From Limnobaculum xujianqingii (GTDB lineage: Bacteria; Pseudomonadota; Gammaproteobacteria; Enterobacterales; Enterobacteriaceae), in NCBI RefSeq assembly GCF_013394855.1, contig NZ_JABMLK010000002.1, positions 248,001 through 312,000 of the forward strand: DNA of 64,000 nt, written 5' to 3'. The notes beneath the pieces are model-generated. The model saw only the letters and a list, made by a program, of their open reading frames with translations, had not been told where the DNA came from and made no database searches. How positions within the stretch are numbered: the stretch's first letter is position 1; the number at the start of each line of letters is the position of its first letter. Shown here piece after piece: positions 8,072 to 16,003 of the stretch. The position numbers and the translations under genes are program-made.

Positions 8072-9265
8072 ATGAGCGCAGGAACTATTACATTAACCAA
8101 TGGATCAGACCAAATAACGGGAAGCGGGACGGCCTTCCTAACTGATAGCGCCGCTGGTGACATGATCGTTGCCGTAGTTGGTGGCGTTACGTATACGTTG
8201 CCAGTGAAAAGTATTGAGAGCGATACAGCACTGACTACCACACTTAAATACGATGGCCCAACACAAAGCGGAAGCGCCTGGACAAATGTCCCCCGTGATA
8301 CATTAAATAGTATTACAGCTCAACTGGGTGCTGAGGCGGCAAGGGCATTGAGAGGGTTAAACCTCGATAAGCAAAACTGGCAAAGCGTTTATAGTGCCCC
8401 TGGTAATATTACTGTAACCCTTCCAGATGGTTCAACGTTCAGTGGCCCATCATGGAACAATATTGTTGATATGATAGATGCTGTTACAGCGGAATTTACT
8501 CCATTCGGACGAACAATTATTGCCTCAGAAGACGCTCCTGAAGCCCGTTCTAATTTAGGCCTGGGCAATTCAGCAACAAGAAATACAGGGATTACATCCG
8601 GGATGGTTGCTGCTGGTGATAATCCCAGACTGAATACTGTCGGTGGTAAGTCTGGTGGTGTGATAGCGGGAGATATTGCACTTGAGAGTGGCAACCTTGA
8701 TTTGAGGTCTACAATTGCCGCAGGGTGGCCTTCTATCATCAACTTTATGGCAGGAGCCGGGCAAAATGTAGTGCTAGCCCGTATTTATCAGGAGCAGTAC
8801 GGAAATATTAATATAGCCACTAATATGCAATATAGCGCAAAGTACTTTCAATTCATCCAAACAGGGCAGTTTGTTGCTCCAGGTAATATTACTTGCGTCA
8901 GTCTTACCCAGACTTCGGACAGAAACCACAAATCTAACATAGAGGTTATTAATGGTGCGCTGGATAAGATTGAGAAAATAAGTGGCTACACTTACATACT
9001 AAAAGATACCGGCGAGGAATCTGCAGGCGTTATAGCGCAGGAGTTAAAAGATGTGCTTCCTGAAGCGGTTGGTGAGATTACGCGAACTGTTCAGACACTT
9101 GATGAGTCTGGTTATTCAACAGGGGAAACAACAGAAGTTACAAATTGTACAGTTGACTACTCTGGTGTATCAGCTCTGACAATCGAAGCGGTTAAAGAAC
9201 TTCACATGCTCGTTAAAAGCCAACAAGCACAAATTGAAAAGCTTCAGGATAAAATCAAAAGCTGA
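8072..9265 (+). CDS. Phage tail fibre protein with S74 intramolecular chaperone domain
   Basis: 397 residues; ATG with an AAGG site. The N-terminal part (to about 100) resembles the attachment domain of side tail fibres (GTITLTNGSDQITGSGTAF). A repeat-like shaft follows (SNLGLGNSATRNTGI, AGDNPRL). From about 285 a peptidase-S74-type chaperone begins: SDRNHKSNIEVI, GYTYILKDTG, GVIAQELKDVLPEAV, then a C-terminal coiled coil. In the family this domain trimerises the fibre and cuts itself off at the Ser-Asp junction, here SDRNHK. The gene looks complete and may have been kept after the rest of the phage was lost. Confidence 0.88.
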   Translation: MSAGTITLTNGSDQITGSGTAFLTDSAAGDMIVAVVGGVTYTLPVKSIESDTALTTTLKYDGPTQSGSAWTNVPRDTLNSITAQLGAEAARALRGLNLDKQNWQSVYSAPGNITVTLPDGSTFSGPSWNNIVDMIDAVTAEFTPFGRTIIASEDAPEARSNLGLGNSATRNTGITSGMVAAGDNPRLNTVGGKSGGVIAGDIALESGNLDLRSTIAAGWPSIINFMAGAGQNVVLARIYQEQYGNINIATNMQYSAKYFQFIQTGQFVAPGNITCVSLTQTSDRNHKSNIEVINGALDKIEKISGYTYILKDTGEESAGVIAQELKDVLPEAVGEITRTVQTLDESGYSTGETTEVTNCTVDYSGVSALTIEAVKELHMLVKSQQAQIEKLQDKIKS

Positions 9266-9335
9266 GTTTGCTGGATATCCTATAGCGTACGACAGCACCG
9301 ACGCAGATATTGAGTGGCCGGAGAAGCCGGAGTAA
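9264..9335 (+). pseudogene. C-terminal scrap of a tail fibre assembly (Tfa) protein
   Basis: Shifted one base relative to the fibre stop, a 23-codon frame reads EFAGYPIAYDSTDADIEWPE and ends KPE-stop. Tfa-type proteins lie at this place behind tail fibres and commonly end in a W-P-x-K-P motif. No start codon and no N-terminus exist, so this is a remnant left by deletion. The identification rests on a short match and position. Confidence 0.45.
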
Positions 9336-9371
9336 TCCACTAACACAACAATCTAGCTCACCCAGTTAAGC

Positions 9372-9409
9372 AAAAACCCCGAACCATTAGCAGTGGTACG
9401 GGGTTTTTT
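9372..9409 (+). terminator. Rho-independent terminator after the tail fibre
   Basis: AAAACCCCG (9373-9381) pairs with CGGGGTTTT (9399-9407), with an inner ACCA/TGGT pairing, ending in a T run. It can function on both strands. Confidence 0.85.
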
Positions 9410-9444
9410 ACTTTCCAGCGTTACGGAACTAACGAGGAACATAG

Positions 9445-9606
9445 ATGAATTTTACTACAGGAGATTGGATTGTGAAAGCTTTACGCCTCCTTGAAAGAAG
9501 CAAGCCGTTAAAAAGAATCATTTACGCGGTCATTGCCCTGTCGGCGTACTACATTACGCCAATGATGTTAACGGCGGTTGTTGAGCTGCTAAAAGTACTG
9601 AAATAG
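9445..9606 (+). CDS. 53-residue single-pass membrane protein (phage moron-like)
   Basis: ATG at 9445 with a GAGG site 7 nt upstream (ACGAGGAACATAG), stop at 9606. The sequence opens MNFTTGDWIVKALRLLERSK, followed by one hydrophobic segment from about 25 to 47, with Lys-rich flanks. It follows the fibre terminator and is separate from it. I do not recognise the family; small membrane proteins at this position in prophages include lysogenic conversion proteins and toxins. Confidence 0.55.
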   Translation: MNFTTGDWIVKALRLLERSKPLKRIIYAVIALSAYYITPMMLTAVVELLKVLK

Positions 9607-9639
9607 TCCCGCCGCGCGTGTGCATAGCGGGGTGGGTGG

Positions 9640-10263
9640 TTAAGCTCTTAACTGTGGTAGAACCGTTCGCCAGTTTCGCGACAGGCTCGGTGTATCCTGA
9701 ATATGGCGGGATTCGCGCTCCAGTATCTCTCTGGTTTGTTTTTGCGTATAACCGAACTCAGCACTTATATCGTAGCAACGTCCGGCATAGCGTGAATCTA
9801 TAGCTCTTAATGCCGGGTATATTTCTTTGGCAAATTCGCTCATGGTGATTGATGCTTTCCAGAGCCAGCAGAGCGAACATAATTCTTCATCGGTCAGGGT
9901 TAAAGTATGAGTTTGTTGCTGAGTTGGCTTATTACCGCTTAATTCGGCTTCCATGCGGTTAAACTCACTAATGTAAGCTTCTTTGAACTGAGCTGCTTTT
10001 TTGCCTATGAATCCCATGACCAGAAATATGAAGCCGTCTTTGGTCATTTCGTAGGCTGGACGTTTTTCACCTTTTGCATCGATATAATCAACCTCCTTAA
10101 AATTAAGGGCGTTGAATTCTGGTGAGCAATCCAGTGATTTAATCTTCTGAATAATATTGTCATGACGCTTAACGAAATAATCAGCAACAGACTGCGAGGA
10201 GGTAACGGCTTTGCCATCATGGATTATTACATTTGGTGAAGATAGAGAGATTTGAGTATTCAT
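9640..10263 (-). CDS. rha: Rha/antirepressor-like phage regulatory protein with P22AR C-terminal domain
   Basis: 207 residues from the ATG at 10263; the longer frame to 10506 runs through the structured leader and is not used. Residues about 15-110 match the Rha family (SSQSVADYFVKRHDNIIQKI, NFKEVDYIDAKGEKRP, YEMTKDGFIFLVMGFIGKKA, FKEAYISEFNRME). The C-terminal ~90 residues resemble the P22 antirepressor C-terminal domain (LTDEELCSLCWLWKA, EIYPALRAIDSRYAG). Such proteins interfere with phage repressors or lytic development. The ribosome site GAGGACG lies 6 nt before the ATG and is complementary to an upstream leader segment (10408-10418), pointing to antisense control. Confidence 0.87.
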   Translation of the reverse strand: MNTQISLSSPNVIIHDGKAVTSSQSVADYFVKRHDNIIQKIKSLDCSPEFNALNFKEVDYIDAKGEKRPAYEMTKDGFIFLVMGFIGKKAAQFKEAYISEFNRMEAELSGNKPTQQQTHTLTLTDEELCSLCWLWKASITMSEFAKEIYPALRAIDSRYAGRCYDISAEFGYTQKQTREILERESRHIQDTPSLSRNWRTVLPQLRA

Positions 10264-10303
10264 TTTTACGTCCTCGTATATGTTCAATTTATCCCACTGT
10301 TCA

Positions 10304-10413
10304 GATGGGTGGTCGGGTACTTGAACACCGATACGAGACGGCCAGCAGTTTTCCCTTTCATCCCGAAAGGTATTGTATGTGCTGCTCGCTACCCGACCAT
10401 AATCTATGGACGT
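10304..10413 (-). ncRNA. C4-type antisense RNA candidate in the rha leader
   Basis: Transcribed on the minus strand ahead of rha. Its 5' segment (complement of 10408-10418, UUUUUACGUCC) is perfectly complementary over 11 nt to the rha ribosome site and the first base of its AUG (10263-10273). A second perfect 10-bp pairing (10310-10319 with 10390-10399) closes a long stem-loop. Phage P1/P7 C4 RNA has this arrangement: a short RNA cut from the leader that masks the antirepressor ribosome site. The identification as C4 is from layout and complementarity, not from a covariance search. Confidence 0.6.
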
Positions 10414-10441
10414 AAAAAAACCGCATAACTGTCGGGTGCGG
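10414..10441 (-). terminator. Terminator upstream of the rha leader
   Basis: On the minus strand CCGCA and TGCGG (10437-10441 and 10421-10425) form a stem with an 11-nt loop followed by seven T (10420-10414). The T run abuts, and partly overlaps, the anti-ribosome-site segment of the C4-like RNA. Confidence 0.55.
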
Positions 10442-10506
10442 ATATCCGCTCGTATGGTGTGTTCAGCACCTACAGCGAATATAGCGCACAGACAGGAATA
10501 GGTCAA

Positions 10507-11265
10507 TTGGTGGTTAGTTTGCTATTGATGAGAGCGGGGATTTTGTGAAGGCAAGGTAGATGCTGGTAAATAGGTATGGGGCAAAAATGGGGCAAAGGAT
10601 TATCTCAAATGAGCTTTGATAAGCATTATTTGTAAAAGCTTGCTTGAGATAATTCTATGTTTTTCAATGATGAGTGAAGATAAGCAAAGTTGAATATATC
10701 TAACACATTGCCGTGTAGACGTATTGTGCCACTGTATTATAAGCCTCTTAATTACTGGGTTTCTTGATTATCCGTAAACGCTATACAACATAATCACCGA
10801 GCTATATCCCTTACATGCCGCGATATCTGTTGGGTCAGCCCAGTTGATAACTGTCGGCTGGTATAACAGGATTCCAGCAGACAGATATTATGATGGCGTA
10901 GTTTAGCCCTTTTCATCGTGCTATCCCAGCTATCTGCGAGTAATGTTGCAACAAAGTGATGTTTGACACGATTTCATCTGAAATGACGTAACGGATTAGA
11001 TTGACCTGATTTTGATTCCCTGACGTTCTTTATCGTGATTACAGCGCGTGATTATTAATTTTACTTATTAATCCAAGGTGTTAGTTACTTCTTTAATAAT
11101 ATTAAAATTTCTTATTTAATATTTTTTCTAATCAGTTGTTTTTCAATATATCAATGGTCTTGATGGCGGTGTGAATACACGTAATGCATTGACTTAGACT
11201 CGCTTATTGGCATTATATAGGCCCTATTTACCAACGTTAGCAACATCACCTTACAAGGATGTCCC
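10507..11265. other. 759-bp gene-free gap at the prophage/chromosome boundary
   Basis: No coding frame is convincing. It holds the tandem decamers above, a 10-bp dyad (ATTATCTCAA at 10599-10608 with TTGAGATAAT at 10644-10653), a second dyad (ATATCTGT at 10823-10830 with ACAGATAT at 10881-10888), and an AT-rich stretch from about 11040 that probably carries the promoter of the next gene. No tRNA was found that could serve as an attachment site. Confidence 0.6.
10576..10596 (+). repeat. Tandem ATGGGGCAAA direct repeat, possible integrase arm sites
   Basis: Two identical decamers (10576-10585 and 10587-10596) one base apart. Such G-rich tandem motifs occur beside att sites of tyrosine-recombinase prophages. 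They lie at the outer edge of the phage remnant, although no integrase gene remains. Confidence 0.4.
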
Positions 11266-12078
11266 ATGAATAAAAAGAAATCGACCCAGGAAAAGAAAAT
11301 AACTCACGGATTATATAAAGTCGGTGAGTCAAACTATTTACTATCCAATGGTCCGGACATGATTAGTGTTCATCTGCGTAAAGGAAAAGTATGGGAACAG
11401 GCTTGTCTCGATATTGCGCAGCTATTAATTGAACGAATTCAAAATCCGGTTTTGATTGATGTTGGCGCGAATTTAGGCGCATGGTCAGTACCAATGGGGC
11501 GTCATGTTAAAAAAGTTGATGGTCAGATTTATTCTTTTGAGCCACAACGTCAGGTGTTTTATCAACTCTGTGCTAATTATCTAATTAACGATTTATCTAA
11601 TTGCTATGCCAATAATATGGCGGTTGGTGATTACAATGGTGAAATCGATGTTCCTCAGTTGGACCCTCATCGCTCACATAATCTTGGGGCACTATCTTTA
11701 AACCCGGAGATTCGAATAGAACAGCGATTTATTCTTTCCCCGGAAACCCGTTCTGAAAAAGTCCGTATTGCTACTTTAGATAGTCTCAACCTGCCAAAGG
11801 CTCATTTAATTAAAATAGATGTAGAAGGCCTGGAACTTGAGGTTATTTCTGGTGCTAAAAACTGGCTATCAGAATCTGGCTATCCTCCTATTTTGTTTGA
11901 AGTATGGGGGGATTATATGCAAGGTATGATCGCTAAAAGAAACGAACTGATGAGTCTGGTTGAAGGGCTTGGATATCATGTCGACTTGTTTGGCGAGTTA
12001 TGTATTGCTCAGCATCATACTAATAAGCGTTTGGAATTGACGATAGGTGAAAACCAATTAACTATTAAACGGTTATAA
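11266..12078 (+). CDS. FkbM-family methyltransferase
   Basis: 270 residues with an AAGGA site before the ATG. A class I SAM-dependent methyltransferase core is visible: motif I LIDVGANLGAWSVPMG near 65-80, an acidic residue after strand 2 in YSFEPQ near 94-98, and the FkbM signature LIKIDVEGLELEVISGAKNW near 184-203. FkbM proteins usually O-methylate sugars or small metabolites. No glycosyltransferase or capsule gene is adjacent; the gene lies alone between the prophage scar and slt and ends at its own terminator, so its substrate is unknown. It may be cargo acquired with the prophage region. Confidence 0.85.
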   Translation: MNKKKSTQEKKITHGLYKVGESNYLLSNGPDMISVHLRKGKVWEQACLDIAQLLIERIQNPVLIDVGANLGAWSVPMGRHVKKVDGQIYSFEPQRQVFYQLCANYLINDLSNCYANNMAVGDYNGEIDVPQLDPHRSHNLGALSLNPEIRIEQRFILSPETRSEKVRIATLDSLNLPKAHLIKIDVEGLELEVISGAKNWLSESGYPPILFEVWGDYMQGMIAKRNELMSLVEGLGYHVDLFGELCIAQHHTNKRLELTIGENQLTIKRL

Positions 12079-12102
12079 TATTTTTAATCCATTGTCTGAT
12101 AT

Positions 12103-12126
12103 AAACCCTCTCAGGAGGGTTTTTTG
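12103..12126 (+). terminator. Terminator of the FkbM-type gene
   Basis: AACCCTC (12104-12110), loop TCAG, GAGGGTT (12115-12121), then a T run. It lies 25 nt after the stop codon. Confidence 0.88.
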
Positions 12127-12429
12127 TTACCTGGTCTTTTTTGAGGGAATCAAACGGGTATTTCGTTGTCTTAGTGAAATTACGGCCTCTGGCAATTTAA
12201 AAGAGATGCTATTGCCAACAATGGCAAAGTTTCATTGTTTATCATTGATATGATGTTTTTAGTTTAGTTAATTTCTTCAGAGCGTTGGTTTTTTCAGCGT
12301 CGGTCAAGATAACGCTATACTCTATATTACATACTTATAGTGGCGTGGATGTCGCGTGTGATGCTAACTGAATTAGCTCTGAATCAGGCTAATATTAATA
12401 GCTTAATTGCAGAAAAAGTGGAGATATTT
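12127..12429 (+). promoter_or_regulatory. slt upstream region with candidate -10 box
   Basis: A consensus-like TATACT at 12316-12321 is the best -10 candidate for slt, about 108 nt before the chosen GTG start. No clean -35 at the ideal distance is seen. Nothing else is recognised in this gap. Confidence 0.35.
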
Positions 12430-14370
12430 GTGACGGAAAATTGGCGCAGCTTAATCAATAAAAGTACATTTATAGCGGGGCTGATGGTCGCCGTAACGGC
12501 TCAAAACGCATGGGCTGATTCTCTCGGCGCTCAGCGTGAGCGCTATCAGCAAGTGAAAATGGCATGGGACAGTAACCAGATGGATGAGGTTTCTCGTTTA
12601 ATGCCAACGCTAAGTAGCTATCCACTCTATCCTTATCTGGAATATCGCCAACTGACTCAGGATTTAACCGCTTTAAGCGTTAAACAAGCCGGGCAGTTTG
12701 TAACTCGTTATCCTACGCTGCCGCTTTCGCGCAATTTGAAAAATAACTTTATTAATGAACTGGCTCGTCGTCAGGACTGGAATGGTATCGTTAGTTTTAC
12801 GGTAGAAGCGCCGTCTTCTGTTGCGGCTCGCTGTAATTTCCACTATGCCCAATGGGCCACCGGTAATCGCCAGCAGGCCTTTGATGAGGCCAAAACTATC
12901 TGGCTAACCGGTAAATCATTGCCTTCATCCTGTGACAAACTGTTCAGCGAGTGGCGTAATGCAGGCCATCAAACGGCATTGGTCACTCTGGAGCGAATCC
13001 GTTTAGCCAGTGCAGAAGATAATACTTCATTAGTGAGTTCTCTGATTTCACAACTACCTGCTAACTATAAAAGTATAGGGGATGGGATCAGTCGATTACA
13101 GAAGGATCCGTTAAGTGTTGATGCTTTTGCCCGTGAGTTTTCACCAACGGACTTTACACGAGAAGAAACCCGTTTAGCGTTTGCAAAAGCGGCCCGTAAA
13201 GATGTGGAAAGAGCTCGGGCGATGTTACCGCAAATCGCCAGCGCACAAAAAATGAGTCAGCAGGATAAACAAGCGCTGGAAAGCAGCATTGCTATTCGCC
13301 TGATGAATAATAATGTCACCAGCGAGCAGGCCAACTGGCGTGATGCCGCAGTGGCGCGTAGTACTGATGGTGATTTGATTGAACGCCGTATTCGCCTGGC
13401 ATTGAGTAATGGCGACCAAAATGGCATCGCACAGTGGATTACCCGCTTGCCTGCCGAATATGCAGCAAAAGATGAATGGCGCTACTGGCTTGCTGATAGC
13501 TTAATTACTAAAGGTAAGAAGAGTGAAGGGCAAACTATTCTGCGTGACTTAATGACCAACCGCGGTTTTTATCCGATGGTTGCAGCTCAGCGCCTGAATG
13601 TACATTATCCGGTCAGGGTGGAAAATGCAGTCAAACCAACCAAGTCGTTAACTCAACGTGCTGAAGTCAATCGGGTACGTGAGTTGATGTACTGGAATCA
13701 GGATAATCTGGCGCGCTCTGAGTGGCGTAATCTGGTTGAGAGTTTACCAAAGCAACAGCAGGAAGCTTTAGCCCGGTACGCTTTTGAGCAAGGTTGGGCG
13801 GATCTCAGCGTTCAGGCGACCATTGTCGCTAAGCTGTGGGATCACATTGAAGAGCGTTTCCCTCTGGCTTATCCAAGCATGTTTAAAACCTCAACCAATG
13901 ATAAAGATATTACGGTTTCTTTCGCGATGGCGATTGCCCGTCAGGAAAGCGCCTGGAATCCACAGGCTCAGTCACCGGTTGGGGCGCGTGGATTAATGCA
14001 ACTAATGCCAGCAACGGCGAAGCAGACTGCACAGCGTAATAGCACCATTAGCTATAATAATGTCAGTCAGTTGCTCGACCCTGAAACCAATATCCAGTTG
14101 GGAACAACCTATCTGGAACATACTTATCAGATGTTCGGCAAAAACCGTATTCTGGCTGCTGCGGCATACAATGCGGGCCCGAGTCGGGTTAATAGCTGGC
14201 TAAATAACAGTGCAGGGCGTCTGGATGCCGTTGCATTTGTGGAAAGTATCCCATTTAACGAAACTCGTGGCTATGTGAAGAACGTATTGGCTTACGATTT
14301 GTTCTACCGTAGCTTTATGAGTCAGCCAACTGTTGTTATGACTGACACCGAATGGAAACGCAGCTACTGA
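12430..14370 (+). CDS. slt: Soluble lytic murein transglycosylase Slt
   Basis: Cuts peptidoglycan glycan strands to 1,6-anhydromuropeptides in the periplasm. The GTG at 12430 was chosen: a GTGGAG site precedes it, it gives 646 residues (E. coli Slt70 has 645), and it starts a clean signal peptide ending NAWA-D near residue 30; the frame's earlier GTG at 12340 lacks these. The long alpha-helical U- and L-rings fill about 30-470. The catalytic domain shows AIARQESAWNP with the catalytic Glu, SPVGARGLMQLMPATA, and AAYNAGPSRV. It is followed by trpR, as in E. coli. Confidence 0.95.
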   Translation: MTENWRSLINKSTFIAGLMVAVTAQNAWADSLGAQRERYQQVKMAWDSNQMDEVSRLMPTLSSYPLYPYLEYRQLTQDLTALSVKQAGQFVTRYPTLPLSRNLKNNFINELARRQDWNGIVSFTVEAPSSVAARCNFHYAQWATGNRQQAFDEAKTIWLTGKSLPSSCDKLFSEWRNAGHQTALVTLERIRLASAEDNTSLVSSLISQLPANYKSIGDGISRLQKDPLSVDAFAREFSPTDFTREETRLAFAKAARKDVERARAMLPQIASAQKMSQQDKQALESSIAIRLMNNNVTSEQANWRDAAVARSTDGDLIERRIRLALSNGDQNGIAQWITRLPAEYAAKDEWRYWLADSLITKGKKSEGQTILRDLMTNRGFYPMVAAQRLNVHYPVRVENAVKPTKSLTQRAEVNRVRELMYWNQDNLARSEWRNLVESLPKQQQEALARYAFEQGWADLSVQATIVAKLWDHIEERFPLAYPSMFKTSTNDKDITVSFAMAIARQESAWNPQAQSPVGARGLMQLMPATAKQTAQRNSTISYNNVSQLLDPETNIQLGTTYLEHTYQMFGKNRILAAAAYNAGPSRVNSWLNNSAGRLDAVAFVESIPFNETRGYVKNVLAYDLFYRSFMSQPTVVMTDTEWKRSY

Positions 14371-14411
14371 TAATATGTTTATCTCTGCATTTTTCTCCGG
14401 CTTATGCTATT

Positions 14412-14429
14412 GTACTAGCAAGATAGTTC
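14412..14429 (+). promoter_or_regulatory. Trp operator before trpR
   Basis: GTACTAGCAAGATAGTTC matches the trp operator dyad GTACTAGTTAACTAGTTC at 14 of 18 positions, with both outer arms intact. It overlaps a likely -10 (TATGCT at 14404) and ends 19 nt before the trpR ATG, so TrpR should repress its own gene, as known in E. coli. Confidence 0.8.
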
Positions 14430-14448
14430 ATCAGCCGGAGAGAATCTC

Positions 14449-14754
14449 ATGTCAGCATCAAATCAACAGCAAGAGTGGCAAGATTTTGTCACTCTGTTAC
14501 AGAAATCTTTTGCCGATGAATATCAGCTTGACCTGTTACAGCTGTTAATGACGCCAGATGAGCGAGAAGCACTGGGTACACGCGTCAGGATCATTCAGGA
14601 ACTTATGCGTGGTGAAATGAGTCAGAGAGAGCTGAAGAGTGAGCTGGGTGCTGGTATTGCTACTATTACCCGTGGTTCAAACAGTTTAAAAATGGCCAGG
14701 TCTGAATTCAGAACCTGGCTGGAAGAGACATTGCTTAACGAGACTGATAAATAA
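14449..14754 (+). CDS. trpR: Trp operon repressor TrpR
   Basis: 101 residues, within the normal size (E. coli 108). The helix-turn-helix reads [22 protein letters not shown], and the tryptophan-binding dimer core [20 protein letters not shown] is conserved. With L-tryptophan bound it represses trp biosynthesis genes and itself. A GGAG site precedes the ATG. The gene ends 18 nt from the convergent yjjX stop. Confidence 0.96.
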   Translation: MSASNQQQEWQDFVTLLQKSFADEYQLDLLQLLMTPDEREALGTRVRIIQELMRGEMSQRELKSELGAGIATITRGSNSLKMARSEFRTWLEETLLNETDK

Positions 14755-14772
14755 TCTGAGTTTTGGTTTAAT

Positions 14773-15300
14773 TTATTTATCATGTACCTGATAAATATCG
14801 TTATGAAAGGGTACAAAAGCCAGTAAAAGCGCTTGTTGATAGACGCTGGTACGGGAAAGCCGACCTTCAGTAAACAGACCAATTGCTCCACCCTGTTGTT
14901 TAATATTACTGATTCCGGTTAGCTGAGCCATTTCATCACCCAGCTCTTTACCTTCATACAGGCTTTTCAGGATCACTGGAGGTAAAGTCAGACTGGCTGA
15001 ACGAGCTTCACCACGACACTGATTATTTTCAATGACAATCCAGGCAAATGTCATATCATCATCAATCCCGGCTTCGATACCGATCCAAAAGTCAGCTTCC
15101 GGTCTGACCTGACGGGCAGACATTACCCGATGACGAGCGCCGGTACGGGTTTCTTTATCGCCCATAGGTTGATTAGGGACTCCGCTGTTGACTTCAACGC
15201 TCTCGATTCGACAGCTATCAGGGCCAAACAGTTCGGTGAATGCCTCGCTAATGGCATTGATCTTAGCGGGGTTAGTGATTGCTGCAATCACATGATACAT
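14773..15300 (-). CDS. yjjX: Inosine/xanthosine triphosphatase YjjX
   Basis: 175 residues (E. coli 170). House-cleaning enzyme that hydrolyses ITP/XTP to the diphosphates, preventing damaged purines from entering nucleic acids. Conserved segments are [15 protein letters not shown] (phosphate-binding start), [25 protein letters not shown] and [10 protein letters not shown]. It is convergent with trpR and divergent from gpmB, as in E. coli. The C-terminal part, [13 protein letters not shown], is also typical. Confidence 0.95.
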   Translation of the reverse strand: MYHVIAAITNPAKINAISEAFTELFGPDSCRIESVEVNSGVPNQPMGDKETRTGARHRVMSARQVRPEADFWIGIEAGIDDDMTFAWIVIENNQCRGEARSASLTLPPVILKSLYEGKELGDEMAQLTGISNIKQQGGAIGLFTEGRLSRTSVYQQALLLAFVPFHNDIYQVHDK

Positions 15301-15355
15301 AGAATTAAATCAAGGTAGTAAGAAAACAATTTCCACAGTATAACGGATAACAGGC

Positions 15356-16003
15356 ATGACACAGGTATACTTAATTCGACATGGTGAAACAGAATGGAAT
15401 GTTGCCCGCAGAATTCAGGGGCAAACGGACAGTAAATTGACCGCTCTAGGCGAGTTACAGGCCCGTCAGGCCGGTAAACGCTTAAAGAGTATGGGTATCA
15501 CCCATATTATTGCCAGTGATTTGGGGCGAACTCGCCAGACAGCTCAATTGCTGGCCGAATATTGTCGTATTGAACCCACTTTTGATTCTCGCCTGAGAGA
15601 GTTGAATATGGGGGTTTTAGAACAGCGCCGTGTCGATTCACTTACCCCGGAAGAAGAACAGCAGCGCATGTTGATCCTTGATGGCACGCCAAATGGTCGT
15701 ATTCCTCAAGGTGAATCGCTAACTGAGCTTTCAACTCGTATGCGTGCAGCATTAGAGGATTGTAAAAAACTGCCTGAGGGTAGTCGCCCGATTCTGGTTA
15801 GCCACGGTATTGCACTAGGTAGTTTGTTGGGAAATGTGCTGGGGCACCCCCCTTATGCGGAACGCCGCTTACGTTTGCGTAACTGTTCTCTTTCTCTGGT
15901 AGAGAGTCAAAACAGCCCATGGCTGGCACCGGGATGGATAGTGGAGTTTGCCGGAGATACTCAGCACCTCACGGCAGATGCTCTGGATGAGATCCAGCGT
16001 TAA
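15356..16003 (+). CDS. gpmB: Phosphoglycerate mutase-like phosphatase GpmB
   Basis: 215 residues, the E. coli YtjC/GpmB length. Histidine phosphatase fold: LIRHGETEWN at the N-terminus with phospho-accepting His9, a Glu in ELNMGVLEQR, and the second catalytic His in PILVSHGIALGS. Although named a mutase, members of this branch often act as phosphatases; the physiological substrate is uncertain. The stop overlaps the convergent rob stop by 4 bp. Confidence 0.93.
   Translation: MTQVYLIRHGETEWNVARRIQGQTDSKLTALGELQARQAGKRLKSMGITHIIASDLGRTRQTAQLLAEYCRIEPTFDSRLRELNMGVLEQRRVDSLTPEEEQQRMLILDGTPNGRIPQGESLTELSTRMRAALEDCKKLPEGSRPILVSHGIALGSLLGNVLGHPPYAERRLRLRNCSLSLVESQNSPWLAPGWIVEFAGDTQHLTADALDEIQR

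Noticed and set aside
10264..10506. N-terminal extension of the Rha-like protein
   Set aside because: The extra residues do not look like protein and cover the structured leader; the ATG at 10263 has a proper ribosome site.
10507..11265. tRNA gene as a prophage attachment site
   Set aside because: No cloverleaf with a T-loop GTTCRA motif was found in this gap.
14622..14891. 89-codon minus-strand ORF across trpR and yjjX
   Set aside because: Shadow of two well-supported convergent genes.
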